Assembly (NCBI RefSeq): GCF_002027545.1
Contig: NZ_MXAN01000019.1
Span: 50,734 to 80,756, forward strand
Reading direction: 5' to 3'
From: Moraxella lacunata
GTDB taxonomy: Bacteria > Pseudomonadota > Gammaproteobacteria > Pseudomonadales > Moraxellaceae
Length of the DNA: 30,023 nucleotides
Positions 1-6,397 of the stretch are shown piece after piece. Under the pieces are notes generated by a model, which did not search any database, was not told where the DNA came from, and saw only the letters and a program-made list of their open reading frames with translations. The number at the start of each line of letters is the position of its first letter. Within the stretch, counting starts at the first letter, position 1. The position numbers were made by a program, and so were the translations under genes.

Positions 1-46
1 TTGAGGTTTTTAAAAATCCACAAAAATCGGGGTTTGGAAAGAAGTC
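1..46 (+). mobile_element. 89-bp MITE, copy 1 (cut by window edge)
   Basis: This is the right-hand 46 bases of a short repeat found complete at 3956-4044, 12147-12235 and 13135-13223. It ends in GTTTGGAAAGAAGTC followed by the target dinucleotide TA at 47-48. It encodes no transposase. The copy lies inside the esterase gene read on the minus strand, so it interrupts that gene. Its left end lies outside the window. Confidence 0.8.
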
Positions 47-752
47 TAATAGAAAAATCATCAGGCACATTCATACCCATACCGCCAAGCAGCTTGCCCA
101 AACTAAAATTTTGACACACAGGGTCTGCTTTGACCATTTGGCTTAAGTTTGCCACATCAGAGACGGCATAAAACGGCACACTCGCCTTTAAATGCTTGCC
201 TTGCGTTACCGACAGCCACTGTGCTAAATGCCCACCAGCACTCTCGCCCATTACTGCAAGGCGACTCGTGTCTATGCCGTATTTTTGACCATTTTTTAAA
301 ATAAATTCAAAGGCTTTTGTTACATCATCGGTTTGGGCAGGCATTGGATAATCAGGGGCAAAACGATAATCCACCGACACCACCGCATAGCCATTATCCA
401 AAAGACGGGCAATCATTTTATCCACACCCATTTTTGAGCTTGCCACTTCAATTTTATCACCCCCAATCCAACCGCCACCGTGAATATAAACGACCGTTGG
501 GGCATGGATTGTCTGATTGTTAGGCAAATAAATGTCCATTTTTTGGCGTTCGTCCACCGTATCATAGGCGATATTGGCAAATTGGGCGGTTTGTGTGCGT
601 GGCAAAGCACGCAAGTTTTGGCTCATTTGGTTTGCCATGTGTTTGATGACTTGTGGTGAAAGACTTGCGTTTGGCGTTTTGTCATTTGGTGTGCTTTGGC
701 AAGCGGTGAGAGCTAATGTTAGGCTAACTGCTAAAAATACTTGTTTTAACAT
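1..752 (-). pseudogene. Esterase/lipase lipoprotein, interrupted by a MITE, 3' end outside window
   Basis: The product starts MLKQVFLAVSLTLALTAC, a lipoprotein signal with lipobox LTAC, so it should be a secreted, membrane-anchored alpha/beta hydrolase. The oxyanion-hole motif HGGGW and the nucleophile elbow GESAGG (GxSxG) are both present and place it in the hormone-sensitive-lipase/BD-FAE esterase group that hydrolyses short esters. After ...GMNVPDDFS the reading frame runs into the 89-bp repeat at 1-46, which supplies foreign residues (IRLLSKPRF...). The catalytic Asp and His region is therefore not seen and is probably displaced. A full-length insertion of 91 bp including the duplicated TA would also shift the frame. 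Whether the remainder continues beyond position 1 cannot be seen. AraC at 858 is divergent and could be its regulator. Confidence 0.7.
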
Positions 753-857
753 GGTTAAATACTCTTAAAAATGAATAAGCCATTATAAAAAATACCGCCA
801 TGCTTTGCTTGCTCAATTCTGTATAATACTTGCCTAATTGTCCGTTTTTTATGTTTT

Positions 858-1700
858 ATGTTTTGTCAAAATACACTTGGCATTGTCAAAAAATTTAGCA
901 CACCCACCATAGCAAGCCCCAGTCATTTGCAGGGATTTTGGCTAAATCATGCCGTCCAAAACCAATCTTATGACGGCAAAATTTTGTTTAGTAATGTCGG
1001 TTTTTGTTTGAGTGGTCAAGTCAAACTTAGCACCAACAATACATCACACCTGATAAGTGCTGGCGATATGATTTTTACACCAATCAACTTACCCGTTGTT
1101 GCCAACGTCCCACAAAACAAGCATAACGATGAAGTTTTGGCGTTAATGTTAGCACTTGATGAGACAGACATCGCCCGTGTGTCAGCCCACACCAGTCCTA
1201 CCTCAAAATCCGATGAATACATTGCTTTGATTGATGATAACATTGCCGATTGCTTGTACCGTATTATCCACCTACTCTCCCAAGACAACGCACAGTTTTT
1301 AGCAAACATCTATCGTGATGAGTTGTTATATCTTTTGCTTAATTCTGCACTGGGTAGCAACATCAAACAGCTTGCCAATCCCAACAGCCCCCTTGTCAAA
1401 ATCAAACAGGCTTGCCAATGGATACAGTTGCATTTTGACCAACCCTTTAAAGTGGCAGATTTGGCAAAACAAGTGCATTGGGGCGAAACGCAGTTTTATC
1501 GCCATTTTAGGCACATCACAGGTCTAACGCCCATTGGCTATCAAAAAGCAATCCGCCTAAATCACGCCAAATCACTCATTTTAAAAGAAAATTTATCCAT
1601 ATCCGAAGCAGGTTATCAAGTTGGCTATGAAAGTATCAGTCAGTTTAGCCGTGAGTATAAGCGAGCCTTTGGGGTAAGCCCAAGCACACAAAAAGCGTAA
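858..1700 (+). CDS. AraC family transcriptional regulator
   Basis: This 280-residue protein has an N-terminal AraC_N-type sensor region (about residues 15-165) and a C-terminal double helix-turn-helix (about 185-280) ending in the family signature SQFSREYKRAFGVSPS. Regulators of this subgroup often control a divergently transcribed enzyme gene, here the esterase that starts at 752 on the other strand, about 105 bp away. No ligand can be read from the sequence. The ATG at 858 was chosen because the nearby ATG at 851 is out of frame. An imperfect bidirectional hairpin follows the stop. Confidence 0.85.
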   Translation: MFCQNTLGIVKKFSTPTIASPSHLQGFWLNHAVQNQSYDGKILFSNVGFCLSGQVKLSTNNTSHLISAGDMIFTPINLPVVANVPQNKHNDEVLALMLALDETDIARVSAHTSPTSKSDEYIALIDDNIADCLYRIIHLLSQDNAQFLANIYRDELLYLLLNSALGSNIKQLANPNSPLVKIKQACQWIQLHFDQPFKVADLAKQVHWGETQFYRHFRHITGLTPIGYQKAIRLNHAKSLILKENLSISEAGYQVGYESISQFSREYKRAFGVSPSTQKA

Positions 1701-1713
1701 AATGACTTTGGCA

Positions 1714-1744
1714 TAAAAAACACCGCCCAAAAGCGATGTTTTAA
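1714..1744. terminator. Bidirectional intrinsic terminator
   Basis: The hairpin AACACCGC / GCGATGTT has flanking A and T runs between the convergent AraC and MarR genes. One base pair is a C-A mismatch on the plus transcript but a U-G pair on the minus transcript, so it should work better for the marR operon. Confidence 0.65.
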
Positions 1745-1757
1745 AACTTAGCGACAC

Positions 1758-2186
1758 TTAACTGCCAGCTTCACTCATCACCCGCTCCAACTCCCCCACA
1801 AAAGCACGCATTTCACTCACAAATTTATCCCCCCGTTTTGCCCCAAACTTGGCAACGGCACGGTTTTCTATCTCATCAAGCTCGCCAATGATTGACAAGG
1901 CATAGGCACGCCCATGTTCAGTCAAATACAGCACCTTTTCTCGCCCGTCTGTGGCACTATCAAACGCCAAAAGCCCGTCCTTATGGAGCTTTTGGCAAGT
2001 GGCGGATATGGTCTGCTTAGGCAGAGCCCATTCGGTGCAAATATCTTTTTGGGTGTGGGCGGTGTTTTTGGTCAAGGCGTGTAGCACGGCAAGCGTGGCA
2101 TAATTTAGCCCCCTGCTCTTTGCCCACGCCCCATACAGCCCAAAGACGTGGCTTGCGGTTTGTCCAAAATAATCAAATGAATTCAT
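1758..2186 (-). CDS. MarR family repressor, module copy 1
   Basis: This 142-residue winged-helix regulator contains the MarR core (about residues 25-125) with the recognition region WALPKQTISATCQKLHKDGLL and the wing DSATDGREKVL (split here for length: DSATDGREKV). It is clearly paralogous to the MarR protein at 19221-19646. It sits downstream of, and overlaps by 14 bp, the PACE efflux gene, so it is probably co-transcribed with the pump and autoregulates the operon through the tandem dyads at 2663-2700. The inducing compound is unknown; PACE pumps typically export biguanide and cationic biocides. The gene itself looks intact although the pump beside it is broken. Confidence 0.85.
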   Translation of the reverse strand: MNSFDYFGQTASHVFGLYGAWAKSRGLNYATLAVLHALTKNTAHTQKDICTEWALPKQTISATCQKLHKDGLLAFDSATDGREKVLYLTEHGRAYALSIIGELDEIENRAVAKFGAKRGDKFVSEMRAFVGELERVMSEAGS

Positions 2187-2647
2187 GGTGCTTTTTTCCG
2201 ATAAATTTTAGGCGGATATTGTCATAAATCCAGTTAAAAATCAAGGCATAAACCGTAATGGCAACAGTCAATCCCACGTCCGCCAAAAACGCCTGCCACA
2301 GCGTCAAGCCCAAAAGATAAGCAATACAAGCCCAAAAGATAAGCAATAACAGGAATGGTAAAAGCGAGCAAACCCGTCTCAAAGGCAACCGTATGAAACA
2401 CACGCAGTCCAAAACCCCGAGTCTCACGGGGTGCGGTAAACACCTTGTCAAAACCATAATTAAACACAAAATTCCACACAGTCGCCATAACCGCCATGAC
2501 CACACTCACGCCAATCGCCGAACCTGCCTGCACGTCCGAAAAGGCAAGCACCAACACCGTTGCCAACGTGATTGCCCCCAGTTCAAATAAGATAGAATGC
2601 AAAACACGCTCTTTTAGGGTCATTGGAGTAGATTGAATTTGGCTCAT
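2173..2647 (-). pseudogene. PACE family efflux transporter, frameshifted by a 22-bp duplication
   Basis: PACE proteins (AceI family, BTP domain) are four-helix inner-membrane pumps for biocides such as chlorhexidine. The first frame gives MSQIQSTPMTLKERV..., with the TM1 glutamate in LFELGA and the core WNFVFNYGFDKVFTAPRE, and runs to VIAYLLGL. The rest (TLWQAFLADVGL ... FNWIYDNIRLKF) continues in another frame from the same point. The break coincides with a perfect tandem duplication of 22 bp at 2305-2348; 22 is not a multiple of three. Removing one unit joins both halves into a protein of about 150 residues that aligns along its length with the intact paralogue at 19643-20083. This is either an ordinary loss of function or a reversible slippage switch. 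Confidence 0.85.
2305..2348. repeat. 22-bp perfect tandem duplication inside the PACE gene
   Basis: Units 2305-2326 and 2327-2348 are identical. The intact paralogous gene at about 19768 carries a single equivalent segment. The extra unit causes the frameshift described for the PACE gene. Confidence 0.95.
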
Positions 2648-2662
2648 AATTTACCTATAATT

Positions 2663-2708
2663 AGTCTATAACAGGACTAATTATAGTCTATATATGGACT
2701 ATTTGCAA
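2663..2708 (-). promoter_or_regulatory. PACE-marR promoter with two MarR operator dyads
   Basis: On the minus strand there is a -35 TTGCAA (2703-2708), a 17-bp spacer and a -10 TATAAT (2680-2685). Two dyads of the form AGTC-N8-GACT lie at 2663-2678 and 2685-2700, with centres 22 bp apart; the second fills the spacer and the first lies just past the -10. Copy 2 at 20108-20152 has the same design. A third, weaker dyad (AGTC-N8-GACC) lies at 2804-2819 towards the divergent lipoprotein gene. Binding by MarR is inferred. Confidence 0.75.
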
Positions 2709-2943
2709 ATCTTTTTAAATTTTCAAAAACCATTTATAAAACTTGACAACTTCATTCAATATATTGATATTTAACATTATTTTATTAAAAATTATAAAAA
2801 TATAGTCCATACATAGACCTTTTAGCAAGTTTTCTTATACAAAAATTTACCATTTTTAATTTATATTTTTGGAGTAATAAAAGAATAATAATATCTCAAC
2901 ATTTACAATCCCTTTTCATTCTTTTTTATCATCAGGTTTTTTT
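2709..2943. other. AT-rich intergenic region upstream of the DUF333 gene
   Basis: This stretch is very AT-rich and has no credible gene. It holds the half-conserved dyad at 2804-2819. I see no well-formed promoter for the lipoprotein gene, and the Shine-Dalgarno sequence in front of 2944 is weak. Confidence 0.6.
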
Positions 2944-3180
2944 ATGAAAACAATCACCCTACTAGGTATCGCCATGACCGCCCTAACCTTAACCGCTTGC
3001 ACCACAACCACCCAAAGCCCTGCTGTCGGCATGGCAAATCCTGCGTCCGAATTTTGTGCCAAACAAGGTGGAAAAACCGAAATCCGCAAAAATGCAGACG
3101 GTTCAGAATATGGCGTATGCCATTTGCCAAATGGTCAAGTGGTAGAAGAGTGGGAATTTTTCCGCCAACATCAAAAGTGA
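2944..3180 (+). CDS. DUF333 domain small lipoprotein, module copy 1
   Basis: This 78-residue protein begins with a lipoprotein signal ending in the lipobox LTAC (Cys19). The mature part is a DUF333 domain (about residues 30-76) with the typical NPASEFC ... GSEYGVCHLPNG ... VVEEWEFFR pattern and two cysteines that could form a disulfide. DUF333 proteins are small envelope proteins, sometimes annotated as putative hemolysins; their function is not settled. It is divergent from the PACE/marR pair and shares its control region. The same gene order recurs at 20224-20466, so the lipoprotein seems to belong to the module. Confidence 0.85.
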   Translation: MKTITLLGIAMTALTLTACTTTTQSPAVGMANPASEFCAKQGGKTEIRKNADGSEYGVCHLPNGQVVEEWEFFRQHQK

Positions 3181-3193
3181 TTTTTTGATTTTA

Positions 3194-3226
3194 AAAAAAA
3201 CACCGTCCAAATGGGCGGTGTTTTTC
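3194..3226. terminator. Bidirectional intrinsic terminator
   Basis: The hairpin AACACCGTCC / GGGCGGTGTT has a 3-4 nt loop, with A and T tracts on both sides. It lies between the convergent DUF333 gene and the EamA pseudogene. Confidence 0.85.
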
Positions 3227-3231
3227 ATCGC

Positions 3232-4204
3232 TTATTTTTTCAACCATTTTACCCCAAATACCTGCACCACAAGTGCCACCATGACCACCAAAGACCCTGT
3301 CCAATGCCAAGCATTTAAAGGCTCATTTAACACCAAATACGCCACCATTAAGGCAATCACAGGCACAAACAGGGCAAGCGGTGTGATTTTACCAGCAGGG
3401 TAACGAGACAGCAGACTGCCCCAACCTGCATACCCTGCCAATCCTGCCATATACGCCAAAAACAGCACGTCCACCCAACCACGCTAAGTCATGCCGATGA
3501 TTTGTTCTGCCACGCCATTTATGCCATAAAGCCCCCAAGCGGTCAAACCAAACAACAAAACCGTAACCACATTGCCCCATACCACAAGCGATAAGGCGTT
3601 CACCGAACCGATTTTTTTGACCAATGTATTGCCAATCGCCCATACCAAAGCGGCAGCAAGCATCAAGGCAGCGCCAAGCATCGGCAGTTGCCCCTGATAC
3701 TGCCCCACACCCACCAAGCCCAAGCCCAAACCTGCCAAGCTCATTGCTATAAGATGATTGGCTTTTAGGGGTTCACGCCAAAACACACAAGCAATGATGA
3801 CCGTAAAAAATACCTGTGCCTGATGAATGAGAGCAGCAAGCCCTGTTGGCATTCCCACAGAAATTGCCGAAAACAATAAGGCAAACTGCCCAAAGCTCAT
3901 CGTTAGACCATATAAAGCCAGCCAATGCCATTTGACGGCAGGTTTTTTGATAATAGACTTCTTTCCAAACCCTGATTTTTATGGATTTTTAAAAACTTCA
4001 ACCCCAATACTTATAAGGGTTTATTTTTAGTTTGGAAAGAGATTTAATAAAAATCGCAGGCAATAACAAAAAGACAAAACGCAAAAAGCCCAAAACCATT
4101 GGGGAGACTTCATTTAAGACAAGTTTGATAAAATAAAAATTAATCCCCCATAAAAAAATGACCGCACCTGCCAAAAGCGTGTCTTTTTTGTTCATTTCAT
4201 TCAT
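3232..4204 (-). pseudogene. EamA/DMT family transporter, broken by a MITE and an amber codon
   Basis: EamA proteins are inner-membrane drug/metabolite exporters with ten helices in two repeats. The start at 4204 (MNEMNKKDTLLAGAVIFLWG) follows AAGG at a suitable distance. After LLLPAIF the gene is interrupted by the 89-bp MITE (3956-4044), which brings a stop. Excising the element with one TA copy gives a continuous reading ...LLLPAIFIIIKKPAVKWHW..., in frame with the next segment (3484-3948). That segment ends at TAG (3484-3486), after which RGWVDVLFLAYMAG continues in the same frame to 3232; TGG (Trp) to TAG is the simplest explanation. Two independent lesions mean the gene is dead unless suppressed and excised. 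The substrate is unknown. Confidence 0.85.
3956..4044 (-). mobile_element. 89-bp MITE, copy 2 (inside EamA gene)
   Basis: The element is flanked by TA at 3954-3955 and 4045-4046. Its imperfect terminal inverted repeats are AATCTCTTTCCAAAC and GACTTCTTTCCAAAC. It lies in the opposite orientation to copies 1, 3 and 4. TA target duplication is typical of IS630/Tc1-mariner-type transposases, so mobilisation in trans by such an enzyme is the likely route; none is encoded here. Confidence 0.88.
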
Positions 4205-4302
4205 TGTTATGCCTTGACGCATTGATTAAAAGTTGGTATTTTAGCAGTTTTAATGGTTATGAACTAGATTTTCATTTACCAAAAAAGGTAATATTCAAAA
4301 CC

Positions 4303-4332
4303 AAAAACACCGCCCATTTGGACGGTGTTTTC
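4303..4332 (-). terminator. Intrinsic terminator of the sensor/rhodanese operon
   Basis: The hairpin AACACCGCCC / GGACGGTGTT has a short ATTT-type loop and U-run. It lies directly after the DUF2892 stop. Confidence 0.8.
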
Positions 4333-4336
4333 TCGT

Positions 4337-4525
4337 TTAATCTTTCTTTTTGGTAGAAAAATTAAATATCCGATAAATGGGGCAAAAGTTGATAAATGCC
4401 GTCAAGACAAACACCGCCCCAATATAGCCCCACACCCCAATCACGCCCATGACCGCCAAAGCCACAAGCAACGCCCCAACCACCAAGCGTAAGATACGGT
4501 CAATGCTGTGTAGATTACTTTTCAT
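4337..4525 (-). CDS. DUF2892 (YgaP-like transmembrane) protein
   Basis: This 62-residue protein has two hydrophobic segments (about residues 12-28 and 31-48) and the C-terminal FCPIYRIF that typifies the DUF2892/YgaP-TM family. In E. coli YgaP this kind of segment anchors a rhodanese domain in the inner membrane. Here it is a separate gene 40 bp downstream of a rhodanese gene that already has its own membrane tail, so it may pair with it or act in the same sulfur-handling route. It is probably the last gene of the operon, since a terminator follows. Confidence 0.8.
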   Translation of the reverse strand: MKSNLHSIDRILRLVVGALLVALAVMGVIGVWGYIGAVFVLTAFINFCPIYRIFNFSTKKKD

Positions 4526-4565
4526 GATTTTCTCCTAAATGATTTTGGACAAAACAATTGATAAA

Positions 4566-5138
4566 TTAAGACGACACACGATTATAAGGCAACAAGGCAA
4601 GCACTCTTGCCATACCACAAAAGCCCGTAACCCCTGCAAATAGTAGCCCTGCCCCGACAAATCCACTCACGCCATAAAACACAGGCGACACAAGCGAGCC
4701 TAGCACCACACCAAACAGTATCAGCACCCCTGCCACGATTTGCACTTGCCTTATAAGACTAATGGGCTGTGTGCGGTCAATGACAGTTGGTAGCCCTGCC
4801 TTTTGCCACGCCTGCAAACCGCCGTCCATGATATAAGCGGTGCAATTTGACGTATAAGCGGTGATTTTGTCGGCATTTTGGGCGGTTCTCATGCCTGATA
4901 GACAGTGAAAAATCACGATATTTTCGCCATTTTCGCCATTTTGACCGCCTTGTGGATTGGCATTGTTGGCGACTTGGTTGGCGATACTGTCTTTATCAAG
5001 GCTGTCAATCGGCACGCACACCGCCCCACCAATGTGCATTCGGGCAAATTCATCAGGCGAGCGAATGTCAATGAGTGTCGCCCCCTTGGCGAGTTTTTGG
5101 GCGACTTCGTTTGGGCTGATTGTTTGGGGTTTGGGCAT
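4566..5138 (-). CDS. Membrane-anchored rhodanese (YgaP-like sulfurtransferase)
   Basis: The 190-residue product has an N-terminal rhodanese domain (about residues 5-120) with LIDIRSPDEFARMHIGGA and the active-site loop CLSGMR, whose Cys carries the persulfide. Two hydrophobic helices follow (about 128-150 and 155-180), resembling the YgaP membrane domain. The active site should face the cytoplasm and pass sulfane sulfur to acceptors. An insert rich in Asn, Gly and Gln (NANPQGGQNGENGEN) precedes the active-site strand and is probably a flexible loop. It starts 12 bp after the BigR/YgaV-like regulator, matching the ygaV-ygaP arrangement of E. coli. Confidence 0.85.
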   Translation of the reverse strand: MPKPQTISPNEVAQKLAKGATLIDIRSPDEFARMHIGGAVCVPIDSLDKDSIANQVANNANPQGGQNGENGENIVIFHCLSGMRTAQNADKITAYTSNCTAYIMDGGLQAWQKAGLPTVIDRTQPISLIRQVQIVAGVLILFGVVLGSLVSPVFYGVSGFVGAGLLFAGVTGFCGMARVLALLPYNRVSS

Positions 5139-5150
5139 GGTTTTTGCTCC

Positions 5151-5459
5151 TTAGGGACAAAAAATTTCCTTTAAAACCATGATGATACGAGCAACCCTGT
5201 CATCACAAATCCGATAATACAAGGTCTGAGACTGCCTGCGATAACTTACCAGTCCTTCATCTCGCATTTTTGCCAAATGCTGGGAGAGTGCCGACTGACT
5301 AAGCGTGGTCATCGCATTGATTTGTCCGACACTCATCTCGCCATGCTCTATCAGCAGGCACAGGATTTGCAGGCGGTTTTCGTTTGCCAAAATGCGTAAA
5401 AAGTCGCTCGCTTGTTTGGCTTGCTCGGGGAATGTTGCATTGGATACAGTATCATTCAT
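5151..5459 (-). CDS. ArsR family repressor of BigR/YgaV/SqrR type
   Basis: This 102-residue winged-helix protein has the ArsR recognition helix region TLSQSALSQHLAKMRDEGLV. Cys34 (in QILCLL) and Cys101 (in the terminal FCP) occupy the places of the two cysteines that form a tetrasulfide bridge in BigR and SqrR, which sense sulfide and persulfide. A third Cys is at 85. The metal-binding motif of arsenic sensors (ELCVCDL) is absent. It is the first gene of an operon with a rhodanese and a DUF2892 protein, which supports sulfur sensing. Two dyads directly upstream (5463-5491) suggest autorepression. The sensing role is inferred from family knowledge and position. Confidence 0.82.
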   Translation of the reverse strand: MNDTVSNATFPEQAKQASDFLRILANENRLQILCLLIEHGEMSVGQINAMTTLSQSALSQHLAKMRDEGLVSYRRQSQTLYYRICDDRVARIIMVLKEIFCP

Positions 5460-5462
5460 AGT

Positions 5463-5491
5463 TTAGATTTCTCTAATTTAGTTAATTCTAA
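5463..5491 (-). promoter_or_regulatory. Candidate operators of the BigR/YgaV-like regulator
   Basis: Two adjacent dyads, TTAGA-N4-TCTAA (5463-5476) and TTAG-N6-CTAA (5478-5491), have centres 15 bp apart immediately before the repressor start in an AT-rich region. The arms are perfect. Binding is inferred. Confidence 0.6.
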
Positions 5492-5550
5492 TATAAAATT
5501 TTGCCAAGGTCAAGCGTGTATTTTAAAATAAGCCGTTATTTTTGCCAATA

Positions 5551-5579
5551 AAAAACACCGCCCATTTGAGCGATGTTTT
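5551..5579 (-). terminator. Intrinsic terminator after the SDR gene
   Basis: The minus-strand hairpin AACATCGC / GCGGTGTT, followed by a T-run, lies just past the SDR stop. It belongs to the same stem family as the terminator at 1714-1744. Confidence 0.7.
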
Positions 5580-5593
5580 CTTTACGCTAATTT

Positions 5594-6369
5594 TTACAAA
5601 GGCTTATGAATCTTAAAGCCACCGTCCACCAAAATCTCAGCCCCTGTGATGAATTTGACTTCATCGCTTGCCAAAAACAGCGTGGTATGTGCCACATCAA
5701 GCGGGTTGCCCATGCGTCCAAGCTGATTAAAGCTGGCGATTTCTGCCAATTTTTCATCGCTGGAATACTGCTTTGCCATAGGGGTCAAAATCGGACCGGG
5801 CGATACGGAATTGACACGGATATTGTATTTGCCAAGACGTGAAGCCATGGCACGGGTTAAGGCGTCGACCGCCCCTTTGGACGCCGAATACGAAATGCCC
5901 GCAATGCCTTCGCCTGCCACGTGTACGCCTAGGGTATTGATATTGACAATCGAGCTGATGTCGTTTTTCTTCATATAAGGCACAACGGCACAAATCCCCA
6001 AAATGCCCCTTCGGCATTGACTTTCATCACTTTTTGCCATTCTTCCAAAGACGCATCTTCGTATTTCCAGTCTTTACCGCCAATGGCAGCGTTATTGACC
6101 AAAATATCAATTTTGCCGAATTTCGCCACAACTTCTTGGGTAACTTTTGTCCAAGACTGCTCGTCTGCGATGTCGTGGACAATGCCCAACGCCACATCGC
6201 CATACTCGCCTTGAATGTCGGCAACCAAATCTTTAATCGCCTGCTCTTGCACATCGGTAATAATCACGGTCGCACCTTCACGGGCAAACACCCGAGCGGT
6301 CGTCTCGCCCATGCCACTGGCGGCACCTGTGATAATGGCGACTTTATTGGTTAATCGTTTCATATTCAA
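5594..6369 (-). pseudogene. Short-chain dehydrogenase/reductase, single-base frameshift
   Basis: SDR enzymes oxidise or reduce alcohols and ketones with NAD(P)H in the cytoplasm. The N-terminal frame (5971-6369) carries the cofactor motif TGAASGMG and the NNAA motif. The C-terminal frame (to 5594) carries the SYSASKG catalytic YxxxK and the substrate-side PGPILTPM. The frames meet at W-G / I-C-A-V-V-P near a run CCCC AAAA at 5996-6003; adding one base there gives an ordinary SDR of about 258 residues. The rest looks undamaged, so a recent mutation, a homopolymer switch or a sequencing error are all possible. It lies 28 bp after the LLM monooxygenase gene and is probably co-transcribed. Confidence 0.82.
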
Positions 6370-6397
6370 TCTCCTTAACTAATTGATTATTTATAAA

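Noticed and set aside
2804..2819. Third AGTC-N8-GACC dyad in module copy 1
   Set aside because: One arm deviates, it is far from the pump promoter and copy 2 has no equivalent, so I do not call it a separate operator.
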